From Trichormus sp. M33_DOE_039 (GTDB lineage Bacteria > Cyanobacteriota > Cyanobacteriia > Cyanobacteriales > Nostocaceae), in contig DVDT01000082.1 of NCBI GenBank assembly GCA_015296085.1, forward strand, positions 1-64,000: DNA of 64,000 bases, in the 5' to 3' direction. The notes beneath the pieces were generated by a model. That model did no database searches and was not told the origin of the DNA. It saw only the letters and a program-made list of their open reading frames with translations. Positions within the stretch are counted from its first letter, which is position 1, and every line of letters begins with the position of its first letter. Below are positions 8,797-17,799 of this stretch, in pieces. Both the position numbers and the translations under genes were made by a program.

Positions 8797-10086
8797 ATGT
8801 CAAATTTTGAACTGGTTATTAAGTTATTCCTGCAACTGACAATTATTTTAGCTACTTGTCGCATTGTGACAATTTTCGGACGACGGTATCTTGGTCAAAC
8901 TGATGTCGTCTGTGAAATGATTGCAGGTGTGATGTTAGGCCCTTCTTTACTAGGCTTACTTGCACCAGAATTTCAGCAATGGTTATTCCCTAAACTACCA
9001 ATTTTAACTGCTGCGGGAGCTAAAATCCCTAACCCATCAATGTCGATTTTATATGCAATTAGTCAACTCGGTTTGGCAGTTTATATGTTTTTGATTGGGT
9101 TAGAGTTCAATACAAAACTCATCAAACACCATATCAAAAGTGCAGGTATTTTATCAGCAGCAGGAATTATCACGCCTTTTGTTTTGGGTGCGATCGCTTC
9201 TTTTTGGTTATATGACAACGGCGATTTTTTTCCAGCTAAAGTCAACCATTGGTCAGCAGCTTTGTATTTAGGCGCATCTATGACCATTACAGCATTTCCT
9301 ATGCTGGCGCGGATAATTTATGAAAAGGGTTTAACAAAAACTCGCTTCGGCACATTAGCATTAGGCGCAGCATCAGTGGATGATGGTGTTGCTTGGTGCT
9401 TACTAGCAATTGTGCTGGCTAATGTGAAAAATTCCACTAGCATTGCTATTTTAGCTATAGGTGGTGGGATTGCTTACATATTGTTGGCAATTTTCATCGG
9501 CAAACCCTTGTTGAGTAAATTTGTTAACTTATCCAGACGTGATGGTGGTGTAACTCGCCAAATCTTAACTTTATTGTTGATTGTTTTAATGTTCTGTGCT
9601 TGGTTTACCGATGTTACTGGTATCTATGCGATCTTTGGTGCATTTGTTTTAGGTGCGGTGACACCACGCGGAGAATTTGGTCAACAAGTCCGCCAATATA
9701 CAGAATTTTTGACAACTTCGTTTCTGCTACCCATCTTTTTTGTCTTCTCTGGACTCAACACCCAAATTGGGCTAGTAAATACACCGAAGTTATGGGGAAT
9801 TACACTCTTGATTTTAGCGATCGCTATTATTGGTAAGGGTGTTGCTGGGATGTTAGCCGCTAAATTAGCTCAAGAGAATTGGCGAGAGTCGGCAACTATT
9901 GGCACATTAATGAACGCTCGTGGTTTGATGGAGTTGATTATTCTCAATATAGGTCTAGAACAAGGTCTAATCACTCCCACTTTATTCACTATCATGGTAA
10001 TTATGGCAATTGTCACTACACTGATGGCATCACCAATTCTGACCTTGCTCTTACAGGGTACAGAATATGAAAGTGCAGCTATTTGA
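8797..10086 (+). CDS. CPA2-family cation:proton antiporter (Na+/H+ exchanger domain)
   Basis: 429 aa, almost entirely membrane-embedded, with about 12-13 hydrophobic segments. Signatures of the Na_H_Exchanger family (KefB/NapA type) are present: VVCEMIAGVMLGPSLLG, the segment VYMFLIGLEFN, GASMTITAFPMLARI, ASVDDGVAWCLLAI with the paired aspartates typical of electrogenic antiporters, and NARGLMELIILNIGL. No TrkA-N/RCK or USP domain is attached. It is followed by a terminator-like hairpin and then a longer paralogue. Confidence 0.92.
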   Translation: MSNFELVIKLFLQLTIILATCRIVTIFGRRYLGQTDVVCEMIAGVMLGPSLLGLLAPEFQQWLFPKLPILTAAGAKIPNPSMSILYAISQLGLAVYMFLIGLEFNTKLIKHHIKSAGILSAAGIITPFVLGAIASFWLYDNGDFFPAKVNHWSAALYLGASMTITAFPMLARIIYEKGLTKTRFGTLALGAASVDDGVAWCLLAIVLANVKNSTSIAILAIGGGIAYILLAIFIGKPLLSKFVNLSRRDGGVTRQILTLLLIVLMFCAWFTDVTGIYAIFGAFVLGAVTPRGEFGQQVRQYTEFLTTSFLLPIFFVFSGLNTQIGLVNTPKLWGITLLILAIAIIGKGVAGMLAAKLAQENWRESATIGTLMNARGLMELIILNIGLEQGLITPTLFTIMVIMAIVTTLMASPILTLLLQGTEYESAAI

Positions 10087-10135
10087 GGCAAAAATAGCAA
10101 ATTTAGCTGAAATTAACTGGGATAATTGAGAGGTT

Positions 10136-10170
10136 AAAATCCCCAACTTCTTGAAGAGGTCGGGGATTTT
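10136..10170 (+). terminator. palindromic repeat/terminator-like hairpin
   Basis: A perfect 9-bp stem AAAATCCCC/GGGGATTTT encloses an inner CTTC...GAAG element, and the descending arm ends in a T run, 50 bp after the first antiporter stop. It fits a Rho-independent terminator. Similar hairpins appear near 3219-3245 and 38490-38515, so it also belongs to a dispersed palindromic repeat family. Confidence 0.65.
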
Positions 10171-10364
10171 GCTATTCCCAAATAATTTATCTCATTCTAG
10201 TCTTAAGATTCACGCTTCTGTACTCTTAATCACTAGGATAAATGTTACAACAATTAACATTAAACCCCATCGTAAATCATCGTAAATTAACTACCCAAAC
10301 TTGACATTCCGATTCAATTGCAGAATCATCTTAGGGAAACCAGGTAATCACTATTGAGGGAACT

Positions 10365-12557
10365 ATGCACACAGTTATTCTCGTTCTGGTTGAAGTGCTA
10401 ATTGTTATTGGATTATCCCGATTAGTAGGATTAGGATTCAAATCAATTAAACAACCTTTGGTAATTGGTGAGATTGTCGCTGGGATTATGCTTGGCCCAT
10501 CATTATTTGGTTTAATTGCTCCACAATTATCAACTACATTGTTTCCACCAGAGACCCTACCTTTTCTCAACGTTTTATCTCAGGTCGGACTAATATTTTT
10601 CATGTTTTTGATTGGGTTGGAACTCAATCCTAAATATCTTAGTGGGCAGTTAGAAGTGGCAGTATTAACTTCTCATGTCAGTATTTTAGTCCCTTTTTCC
10701 CTAGGAACATTACTAGCATTACTGCTGTATCCTCTCGTTTCTAATGCTAGTGTTTCTTTTACTGCCTTTGCTCTATTTTTAGGGGCAGCGATGTCAATTA
10801 CAGCCTTTCCTGTATTGGCTCGTATTATCACAGAAAATAATTTACAAGGGACACGTTTAGGCACACTGGCTTTAACTTGTGCAGCGGTCGATGATGTGAC
10901 AGCTTGGTGTTTATTAGCGGTAGCGATCGCCGTAGCCAGAACTGGTAATATTATGGGTGCATTGCCCACAATCGTGGAAAGTCTAGTCTATATCGGTTTT
11001 ATGGTGACAGTAGGACGCTGGTTTTTGCAACGTCTTGCAGCCCATTACCGTCGTGCTGGACGCTTGAGTCAATTGGTACTGGCCGGGATTTACATTGCAG
11101 TTGTCGCCTCAGCCCTGATTACCGAACTGATTGGAATTCATTTAATTTTTGGAGCATTTTTATTGGGTGCAGCTATGCCCAAGAATGCAGACTTAGTCCG
11201 GGAATTAGCCATTAAAACCGAAGATTTCGTCCTGATTTTTCTCCTACCAATATTTTTTGCCTACAGTGGTTTGCGGACACAGATTGGTTTATTGAACCGT
11301 CCCGAACTGTGGCTATTGTGTGCAGCAGTTGTATTAGTAGCGATTGCCGGCAAGTATATTGGTACTTATGTCGCAGCCCGTTTTAGTGGCATTAACGAAC
11401 GGGAAGCCTCAGCCCTCGGTTGGTTAATGAATACTCGCGGTTTAACCGAGTTAATCGTGCTGAATATTGGTTTGGAATTAGGAGTAATTTCGCCCTTACT
11501 GTTTACCATGTTGGTCATTATGGCGTTAGTCACCACTTTTATGACTTCGCCGCTACTGGAGTGGACTTATCCCAAGAAACTGATCAAATTAGATGTAGTC
11601 GAACCGGAACTAGAAACAGATACCAGTATCATCGCTAACATTGTCAGTGAAAGTTACGTCCGTCCCTATCGTATTTTAGTCCCAGTCGCCAATCCCAGCA
11701 GCCAAAAAGGGTTATTACAGTTTGCAGTCACATTAGCACTCAACTACCGTCAACCAGCCGTAGTTAATCCCCTTAGTCTCATTGAATTAGAAGAAGATTA
11801 TGGTTTTGAGAATACCCCAGATGAAGCTGACCGATTAATTCTTCAGCGTCGTCAGCAGTTAGAAGAGTTGATTAATACCTTAGAACCACCAGCAACACAA
11901 CCTTTTATCCATCCCATCGTGCGAATATCCAGCAATGTCGCCAGGGAAACAGCGCAAATCGCCAAAAATGAGCAAGTAGATTTAATTTTGGTAGGATGGC
12001 ATCGTCCAGCTTTCAGTAATAATCGCCTAGGTGGCAGAGTCGGTCAAATTCTCAGCATTGCACCAATAGATGTAGCCGTGTTTGTGGATAGAGGCGGGGA
12101 AAGATTAGAAAGTTTGCTAGTTCCCTATTCTGCAAATATTCATGATGATTTGGCTCTCACACTCGCTTTGAGACTATTAATCAATCGTGATACTTGCACA
12201 TTGCAAGTATTACAAGTACTTAAAGAACATCAAGTCCATGAGGAGTTGAGCTACGAACTGTACGCCATGATTGAGAAATTACCATCAAGTGTGCGCGATC
12301 GCATCGACATTAAGATTATCCATGCACCCGAACCAATTGCTGCCGTAGTCGCAGCCTCAGAAAGCGTAGACTTGACAATTGCTGGCACTAGCCGCGCTTG
12401 GGGCATTGAACGTCAAACCCTGGGAAGATATACAGATGAACTGGCTATTCAATGCCGTTCCTCACTGCTCATTACCCGTCGCTACAGTCAACTCACCTCT
12501 CATCTTACGTCTGCACTGTCTGAGCTAAGTAATCAAGAGCCTACCATCAAGAACTGA
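10365..12557 (+). CDS. CPA2 cation:proton antiporter with C-terminal universal-stress-protein domains
   Basis: 730 aa. Residues about 1-400 are a Na_H_Exchanger transporter (GEIVAGIMLGPSLFG, FFMFLIGLELNP, GAAMSITAFPVLARI, AAVDDVTAWCLLAV, NTRGLTELIVLNIGL). Residues about 440-720 are soluble and resemble two tandem UspA domains, with YRILVPVANP, the nucleotide-loop-like GWHRPAFSNNRLGGRVGQIL and IAGTSRAWGIERQTLG. The USP part may gate transport by sensing nucleotide or stress. It is a paralogue of the preceding gene with an independent leader, and the small gene at 12563 follows with a 5-bp gap. Confidence 0.92.
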   Translation: MHTVILVLVEVLIVIGLSRLVGLGFKSIKQPLVIGEIVAGIMLGPSLFGLIAPQLSTTLFPPETLPFLNVLSQVGLIFFMFLIGLELNPKYLSGQLEVAVLTSHVSILVPFSLGTLLALLLYPLVSNASVSFTAFALFLGAAMSITAFPVLARIITENNLQGTRLGTLALTCAAVDDVTAWCLLAVAIAVARTGNIMGALPTIVESLVYIGFMVTVGRWFLQRLAAHYRRAGRLSQLVLAGIYIAVVASALITELIGIHLIFGAFLLGAAMPKNADLVRELAIKTEDFVLIFLLPIFFAYSGLRTQIGLLNRPELWLLCAAVVLVAIAGKYIGTYVAARFSGINEREASALGWLMNTRGLTELIVLNIGLELGVISPLLFTMLVIMALVTTFMTSPLLEWTYPKKLIKLDVVEPELETDTSIIANIVSESYVRPYRILVPVANPSSQKGLLQFAVTLALNYRQPAVVNPLSLIELEEDYGFENTPDEADRLILQRRQQLEELINTLEPPATQPFIHPIVRISSNVARETAQIAKNEQVDLILVGWHRPAFSNNRLGGRVGQILSIAPIDVAVFVDRGGERLESLLVPYSANIHDDLALTLALRLLINRDTCTLQVLQVLKEHQVHEELSYELYAMIEKLPSSVRDRIDIKIIHAPEPIAAVVAASESVDLTIAGTSRAWGIERQTLGRYTDELAIQCRSSLLITRRYSQLTSHLTSALSELSNQEPTIKN

Positions 12558-12562
12558 AAACA

Positions 12563-13057
12563 ATGAATCATTTCAATTCTAAATCTCTCACCTTCTATGC
12601 GATCGCCATAGGTTCAGTTCTGCTTTTATTTAAAACTGTCACTCTCTACGGAGAAAAACACCTCCACGCTTCCCCAATCATTAACGGTGCTTATCGTCTG
12701 ACCTTGAGTAAAAACTTGCCTGAATGTCAGCAATCAGAACCATTGAGACTAGACATTCAGCAATCAGGTATTTACGTTAACGCCTCTTTGTTGCCAACCA
12801 AGGCGAATGCACAGACCCAACAACAATATTCTCTCAAAGGTATCTTGAAAAATCAGCAGTTGAATTTAGCCGGAGAAGTTGACAAAATTATTCTTTGCAA
12901 TATTGCACCTCCCCATAGCCTTCAAGCTCAAATGCAACTAGCAGATAGTGGTAAACTACAAGGCAAAATAATTATCAGTACCATCGCGCAAAATTTAGAA
13001 TTTAATGCTACACCTGAAGCAGCCCAGGCAAAAACCAAAAACTCAAATAGCCATTAA
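12563..13057 (+). CDS. hypothetical membrane-anchored/exported protein
   Basis: 164 aa with an N-terminal hydrophobic segment (YAIAIGSVLLLFKTVTLYG, about residues 11-29) acting as signal or anchor and a soluble remainder (INGAYRLTLSKNLPECQQSE, LILCN-type beta strands) containing two cysteines. It starts 5 bp after the antiporter-USP gene and so is probably cotranscribed with it. It may be a periplasmic accessory of that transporter. I do not recognise the family. Confidence 0.75.
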   Translation: MNHFNSKSLTFYAIAIGSVLLLFKTVTLYGEKHLHASPIINGAYRLTLSKNLPECQQSEPLRLDIQQSGIYVNASLLPTKANAQTQQQYSLKGILKNQQLNLAGEVDKIILCNIAPPHSLQAQMQLADSGKLQGKIIISTIAQNLEFNATPEAAQAKTKNSNSH

Positions 13058-13156
13058 TATACGGCAATTTATGAGGCAGCGTAAATTGGTAACTATTTTA
13101 CCTTTTATCCGCAATGGCAGAATGCCTGCTGGTGCAACACAATCATAGATAAATTC

Positions 13157-13888
13157 ATGATGTTTAAGGGAATCTCAACTCAGCAAATTTTTCACAGGGG
13201 CAAACAACTATTCAGCATCAGTTTGTTTGCTGCATTTACCCTACCAACCACCAGTGCAATTGCTGCTCAGGTAGCCAAACTCAACAATTGGCGATTCTAC
13301 CCAGAAGCCGGAAAGTTAGAAATTAACCTTTCTGTCGGTAAAACACCAAACTACTTCTACCTCTCCGAACCACCGCGCATCGTCGTCGATATTCCTGATA
13401 CCAAGCTTGGTTACATCCCCACCCAAAAAAATTACACTGGCGCAGTCCAACGCGTTCGTGTTTCCCAATTAAACGCCAACATCACTCGCATTGTCTTAGA
13501 TTTAGCTAATGGAGTAGTTTTAGATCCTAACCAGGTCAAATTACAACCTATTTCTCAACAAAACCCTACTCGCTGGGTTTTACGACCCTTTATTAGCGGC
13601 TCTAGACAACTAAGTAACACCAAAAATCCACCTAGAAGTTCTCCCCCAACACAATTCACTCAGTATAACTACTTACAATTACCCAGTACTCTCACCCCAA
13701 CATTTGCTAGTCCACAGCAACCTTTGGTTACTGTACCTCCCCTCAACTCCAGTAATCCTGTTAAAACACAAAATTCTTCTCCATCTTTCCCCACTCCTAC
13801 AATCTCAAGCCAACCCAACTCACCGCCAAAAGTTACAAATCCCATCGTGATTGAATTTGGTCAGCCTATACCTAAATTAAGAAACTAA
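13157..13888 (+). CDS. AMIN-domain-containing secreted protein
   Basis: 243 aa. A signal peptide (residues about 1-36, ending near TSAIAAQ) is followed by an AMIN domain (LNNWRFYPEAGKLEINLSV, PPRIVVDIPDTKLG, VQRVRVSQLNANITRIVLDL), which targets proteins to peptidoglycan or septal/outer-membrane sites. The C-terminal 100 residues are Pro/Ser/Thr/Asn-rich and low-complexity. Unlike cyanobacterial AmiC it carries no amidase domain, so it is probably a wall-binding accessory protein. A hairpin follows at 13936-13980. Confidence 0.85.
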   Translation: MMFKGISTQQIFHRGKQLFSISLFAAFTLPTTSAIAAQVAKLNNWRFYPEAGKLEINLSVGKTPNYFYLSEPPRIVVDIPDTKLGYIPTQKNYTGAVQRVRVSQLNANITRIVLDLANGVVLDPNQVKLQPISQQNPTRWVLRPFISGSRQLSNTKNPPRSSPPTQFTQYNYLQLPSTLTPTFASPQQPLVTVPPLNSSNPVKTQNSSPSFPTPTISSQPNSPPKVTNPIVIEFGQPIPKLRN

Positions 13889-13935
13889 GCAGTTTTGATG
13901 AACTGCCTACACTCATCAAAAAATACAGTCTGGTT

Positions 13936-13980
13936 AAGGGGAAACGGAAACGGGGAAAGTAAGATTTATCCGTTTCCCTT
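13936..13980 (+). terminator. terminator-like inverted repeat after the AMIN gene
   Basis: Arms AAGGGGAAACGGA and TCCGTTTCCCTT pair with one bulged base around a 20-nt loop, about 50 bp after the stop codon. There is no clear T-tract, so termination is plausible but not proven. Confidence 0.45.
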
Positions 13981-14169
13981 GAGTCTGAAAATATCAAACC
14001 CATTTCACATCTTTACACCGTGGTGAAGTGAAAAATTTCTGTAGTTGTAAATAACTGTGAATTCAAGGTTTCAAATATTAGGCGTATAAATTAGCATTAT
14101 GGCTATTCAGTAAGTGATTTCTGGCGCAGTATATGGGAATACTATTAAATTCAAAATTAACTAAATATC

Positions 14170-14541
14170 ATGAAGCGTAGATTACTTTTGGCTGGGATAG
14201 TTTCTGCTGGGTTGCCTTTTTTTGTCATGAATATAGGTATGGCTATCGATGTAGATATAACTGGTCAATACAAATGCAAAGGTAAAAATGTTGACGGCTC
14301 AACTTATGATGGCACAGCAAATATTACTAAAAAGGGAAGTGTTTACTATGTAAAATGGTCAGTTGGAAAGCAAAACTTTAACGGTATTGGTATTTTGCAA
14401 GGAAATGTCTTAGCGGTAAGCTATTACGGCAACTTTTCAGGTGTAGCTGCTTATAGAATAGAGAGTAGTTCTAGGTTAGTTGGTCGATGGACAACTAGAA
14501 GGCAGGGAACAACTCTCAATACAGAAACACTAACAAGGTAA
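14170..14541 (+). CDS. small secreted protein of unknown function
   Basis: 123 aa with a signal peptide (MKRRLLLAGIVSAGLPFF..., cleavage likely near residue 25) and a compact beta-rich domain with recurring glycine turns: TGQYKCKGKNVDGSTYDG, YVKWSVGKQNFNGIGILQGN and SRLVGRWTTRR. This pattern occurs in small bacterial exported proteins without known function. The stop codon abuts a transposase remnant on the other strand. Confidence 0.75.
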   Translation: MKRRLLLAGIVSAGLPFFVMNIGMAIDVDITGQYKCKGKNVDGSTYDGTANITKKGSVYYVKWSVGKQNFNGIGILQGNVLAVSYYGNFSGVAAYRIESSSRLVGRWTTRRQGTTLNTETLTR

Positions 14542-14542
14542 A

Positions 14543-14780
14543 CATTGCTTTAGGACAGTGGGTAAAAAATGGTAATCCCAGAGTATCGACAGCGAGATGG
14601 CATTTCATACCGTTAGTACATTTGTAATGACAAAATCCTTTAGACTTAACGCTGGTATTACAAGTATTTTTTACCGTTTGTGTGTCGATAAATCCCTCTG
14701 CCTACCATTGCTTGTAATGCCAAAAGACTGTTGAGTAGGATGGCAAGTCTTTTGGCACAAACAGCAAACAGCGGAAGAAG
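14543..14780 (-). pseudogene. IS5-like transposase remnant (internally deleted)
   Basis: Reading the minus strand gives a block FVPKDLPSYSTVFWHYKQW, then an in-frame TAG (14702-14704), then AEGFIDTQTVKNTCNTSVKS followed by GFCHYKCTNG...CHLAVDTLG and PFFTHC. These match by eye the N-terminal KDLPPYSTVYW and the catalytic IDSQSVKNT / NGIKRHLAVDTLG motifs of IS5-family DDE transposases. Relative to that family about 25-35 residues between KQW and IDTQ are missing, and the N- and C-terminal parts are absent. I see no terminal inverted repeats, so this is a dead fragment. Confidence 0.85.
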
Positions 14781-14800
14781 TTTTGAGTGTTAACTAATAT

Positions 14801-15340
14801 CTAAAATCTTTCTGTTTCCTGGGATGGTGCAACTGCTCCTGGTTGAGACAAGAAGAAATTTTGCCCCGCTTCATTTTGATAAATACACCTAATATCGGGC
14901 TTTTCACTGTCTAAACTACCAGTAAAACCAAAAGTATTCAGGCGGTTTTTGCACTCTCTTACCTGATCAGATGTTACTAGCTTGCGTTGTTCTAAAATTG
15001 CCCAGTTATTTTGACGAATTACACACCCAGGACGCATACTCGGTTGGGCAACATAGACATTAAAAGGGTTGAGTGTTACAAATAACCGAGCATCCATAAC
15101 CATTGCACTTGCTCCGTACTGTACGCAAATCTCAGGATTCGGTGCTTTAGTATCAATAAACTCACGGGAAGCTACATTAGATGGAGTTAACGTAGTTGTC
15201 GAACTAAAAGCAATTCCAATCCCAATTCCCAGAACAAACACCCCTCCCAAAATGGCAATAGTGGTGAAGTTAAACATAGAAGATTGGAAACCAGAAGGCT
15301 TAGATGTAGTAGCCGCTCTACCAGTTGATTTACGTCTCAT
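14801..15340 (-). CDS. DUF3172-family protein
   Basis: 179 aa, conserved in cyanobacteria. A Ser/Thr/Lys-rich N-terminus precedes one membrane segment (TIAILGGVFVLGIGIGIAF, about residues 28-46). The soluble part carries PNPEICVQYGASAMVMDARLF and other conserved cysteines (PGCVIRQNNWAILE, VRECKNRLNTFGF, DIRCIY), possibly disulfide-bonded on the lumenal or periplasmic side. Divergent from the ABC permease gene. Function unknown. Confidence 0.85.
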   Translation of the reverse strand: MRRKSTGRAATTSKPSGFQSSMFNFTTIAILGGVFVLGIGIGIAFSSTTTLTPSNVASREFIDTKAPNPEICVQYGASAMVMDARLFVTLNPFNVYVAQPSMRPGCVIRQNNWAILEQRKLVTSDQVRECKNRLNTFGFTGSLDSEKPDIRCIYQNEAGQNFFLSQPGAVAPSQETERF

Positions 15341-15572
15341 TTGTGCTTATGAACCTTCACGCCTGAAAAATTTGGAAGTGTCTCCCTATTTCAGTATGCC
15401 GATTATTGGCTAGATTTGCCCGTAACTTTTTAGATCAGAATTGGGCATTGCGTAACAACTCCTTCCTCCCGTCACCTGTTCCCTGTCACCTTCCACCTTC
15501 CCTATTACAATTAGAAGCGAAAAAATGTAAAGTAATATTTACGAAAATTTTAATACCTGACTGATAAATAAA

Positions 15573-16400
15573 GTGAAATTTCCAACACGCTTATTCTGGG
15601 GTGGTAAGTTTAAAGCTTCGCAATTGCAAATTCTGTTAGCAGATAGTCTGACTATTTTTTGGGGAGAGTGGTTAGATTTACGTGTCAGAGTAGCGCAAGT
15701 AGCTGCATCTGGTTTGGTTTCTCCATTAATTTATATTGTCGCTTTCGGTTTGGGTTTAGGCAGTGCGATTAGACCAGGTTCTGGCATTAGTGGTAATTAC
15801 AATAACTATCTAGAATTTATGTTGCCGGGAATGGTGGCGTTATCATCCATGACCATTAGCTTTGCTGGCACGACATTTTCCATTTGTGGAGATAGACTAT
15901 TTAATAAAACCTTTGAAGAATTACTACTCACACCCATACATCCCTTAGCATTACACTTTGGTCAAATGCTGGCAGGAGTCGTGCGGGGATTAATGACTGC
16001 TGGTTCTGTGATTATGGTAGCGTTGCTATTAACTGGTAATTGGAATTTTCTCAATCCCTTGTTTTTGCTGTTGCTGGTGTTGAATTGTGCAGTGTTTGCA
16101 GGTTTGGGCGTAATTGTGGGTTTATCGGTAAAGTCACTCGAATCAGTAGGACTCTACAATAATTTTGTGATTATCCCTATGTCTTTTTTAGGGGCGACTT
16201 TCTTTGATCCTGCTACATTACCCACTGCTCTGAAGGTGATTGTTTATTTGTTACCTCTAACCTATGCCAGCACTGGGTTAAGGGCAGCTGCTAATTTACC
16301 GTTATCTCAGTTTCCTTGGTATAGCCTACCAATTCTGTTGATGAGCGCGATCACTCTGGCTTTTTGGGGTGGTTATAAATTTGCTCACCAACAAGACTAG
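15573..16400 (+). CDS. ABC-2 type transporter permease
   Basis: 275 aa, GTG start. Six hydrophobic segments and the ABC2_membrane layout: a cytosolic N-terminus, PGMVALSSMTISFAGTTFSI, LLTPIHPLALHFGQMLAG (the coupling-helix region contacting the ATPase) and a C-terminal PLTYASTGLRAAANLP. These permeases export polysaccharides, lipids or drugs. No ATPase gene adjoins it, so its partner must be encoded elsewhere. Confidence 0.88.
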   Translation: MKFPTRLFWGGKFKASQLQILLADSLTIFWGEWLDLRVRVAQVAASGLVSPLIYIVAFGLGLGSAIRPGSGISGNYNNYLEFMLPGMVALSSMTISFAGTTFSICGDRLFNKTFEELLLTPIHPLALHFGQMLAGVVRGLMTAGSVIMVALLLTGNWNFLNPLFLLLLVLNCAVFAGLGVIVGLSVKSLESVGLYNNFVIIPMSFLGATFFDPATLPTALKVIVYLLPLTYASTGLRAAANLPLSQFPWYSLPILLMSAITLAFWGGYKFAHQQD

Positions 16401-16485
16401 CCACAAACAAAGTTTTTCAAAGTTTCTGATTTGTCTTGTCCACAAAACGCTAATCTGACTGGGTATCGCGGAGTAAAATCCATTC

Positions 16486-16944
16486 ATGACCAAAGCTTCC
16501 AACATTCGTCAGTTGTTAACCGATGCCAAATTAGGGCTGCTACCATATCTAGATCAACGCCTCCAGGAGATTGCCAAAACCTGGATACAACCGGAAAATT
16601 TTCAATTACAGCCCTATGATATCCGATTTGGCAATTGCAACACCTCCGCCGCCAACGAACCTAGACCAGTTATTAACCAGTCGATTGCTTTGCGGTTTTT
16701 CATCCTTGGCAACCCTCAAGACAGATTGGAGTTGTTACTGCTAGCCTCAGAATTGCAAAACGATGTAGATGCAGCAATCTTTGAGTGGAGTAACCGGGAA
16801 TGGTCTCAGTTTGAAAAACCCCTCAAGCGACCAGTCACACAAATTACAGGCGGTTTAGAGTATGAAGTTTTAGAAAATAATGATAATACTTGCCGTATAG
16901 CTCTTGAGCGTGAATTTGATTTAATTTACTCAGTGAGTTTTTGA
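16486..16944 (+). CDS. conserved hypothetical soluble protein
   Basis: 152 aa with no signal peptide or membrane segment. Segments such as LRFFILGNPQDRLELLLLAS and AAIFEWSNREWSQFEKPLKR suggest a mixed alpha/beta fold. I do not recognise a family. It lies 85 bp after the permease gene in the same direction, then STRR-like sequence separates it from the convergent ndhN. Confidence 0.7.
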   Translation: MTKASNIRQLLTDAKLGLLPYLDQRLQEIAKTWIQPENFQLQPYDIRFGNCNTSAANEPRPVINQSIALRFFILGNPQDRLELLLLASELQNDVDAAIFEWSNREWSQFEKPLKRPVTQITGGLEYEVLENNDNTCRIALEREFDLIYSVSF

Positions 16945-17010
16945 ATAACAGGGAACAGGGAACACAGGGAATATTAATTTTCCTCTGCCTCCTCTGCTCC
17001 CCTGCCTTCC

Positions 17011-17499
17011 CTAACCTACTTGATAACTAGCAGAGAAAGTATCCTTGAGAGGCAGCCAACGGAAGGAGCGATCGCCACCTCTTTCTACGACTACTTTCAC
17101 TTTTGGTTCTAAACTAGGTAGAGTTGTCAGAAATTCAACTTCCTGATCAGAAAGGATATATCCTTCAATGATCCACAACACCAAACCCTTAGACTTTGGT
17201 GGTAGTTGCTCTAATTGGTAGTTGACGACGGGTGGTAGATAGTAGACACTACCAACTGCTGCACCGCTACCAGAACTTTTTTTACCCAAATGCGGTGGTC
17301 TGACACCGTGAACTCCTGTCAGATAGGCAGCAACATCACCCAATCCCCTAGCCGTCATAGGCAGAGTCACATAACCGGCAGCACGCAGACGACGGCGATA
17401 CCGACCTTCAAAACCCCCTTCCAAGGGTACATAAACACCTAAAGAACCAAATTTTTCCAGATTGCGGATGAAACCGTTGCCAGTGGTAATTAGTGCCAT
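17011..17499 (-). CDS. ndhN: NAD(P)H-quinone oxidoreductase subunit N
   Basis: 162 aa, the usual length. NdhN is an oxygenic-photosynthesis-specific subunit of the thylakoid NDH-1 complex involved in cyclic electron flow and respiration. Characteristic sequence: MALITTGNGFIRNLEKFGSL, YVPLEGGFEGRYRRRLRAAG, LGDVAAYLTGVHGVRPPHLG and the C-terminal FRWLPLKDTFSASYQ. It is a single gene on the minus strand, divergent from the ribosomal-protein operon across a 960-bp gap. Confidence 0.95.
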   Translation of the reverse strand: MALITTGNGFIRNLEKFGSLGVYVPLEGGFEGRYRRRLRAAGYVTLPMTARGLGDVAAYLTGVHGVRPPHLGKKSSGSGAAVGSVYYLPPVVNYQLEQLPPKSKGLVLWIIEGYILSDQEVEFLTTLPSLEPKVKVVVERGGDRSFRWLPLKDTFSASYQVG

Positions 17500-17799
17500 A
17501 GATTTATCGGATTATTGTCCTATCCCACTTTGATATCTCTATTATTGACCTTGAAGTGATCGATCAAGTGAGATCACAAAGCTTATGGATTAGATAAGCT
17601 AAACTCAATTTTATCAGTAAAGTCTGGGGACTGAGAAAAAGCAGGGGGACTGGGAGCAGGGAGCAAGGGAGATTAAAGCAATGCCCCATGCCAAAAGATA
17701 ATCTTTAATTTCCTAGACAAAGATTAGTTGATGGTTTATAGTATTAGATTGTGACCAATTTTGCAAATTAAGATACCATGTAATCACCATTTTGGGCGA
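17500..17799. other. divergent intergenic region between ndhN and the rplC leader
   Basis: The first 300 bp of the gap include STRR-like purine-rich repeats (near 17620-17675) and an AT-rich stretch at about 17700-17780 that is the likeliest place for the ribosomal operon promoter. I cannot single out convincing -35 and -10 boxes. Confidence 0.4.

Noticed and set aside
11420-11638. 72-codon plus-strand ORF inside the antiporter-USP gene
   Set aside because: Out-of-frame shadow inside a well-supported long gene; the many other short ORFs inside the ribosomal genes were rejected for the same reason.
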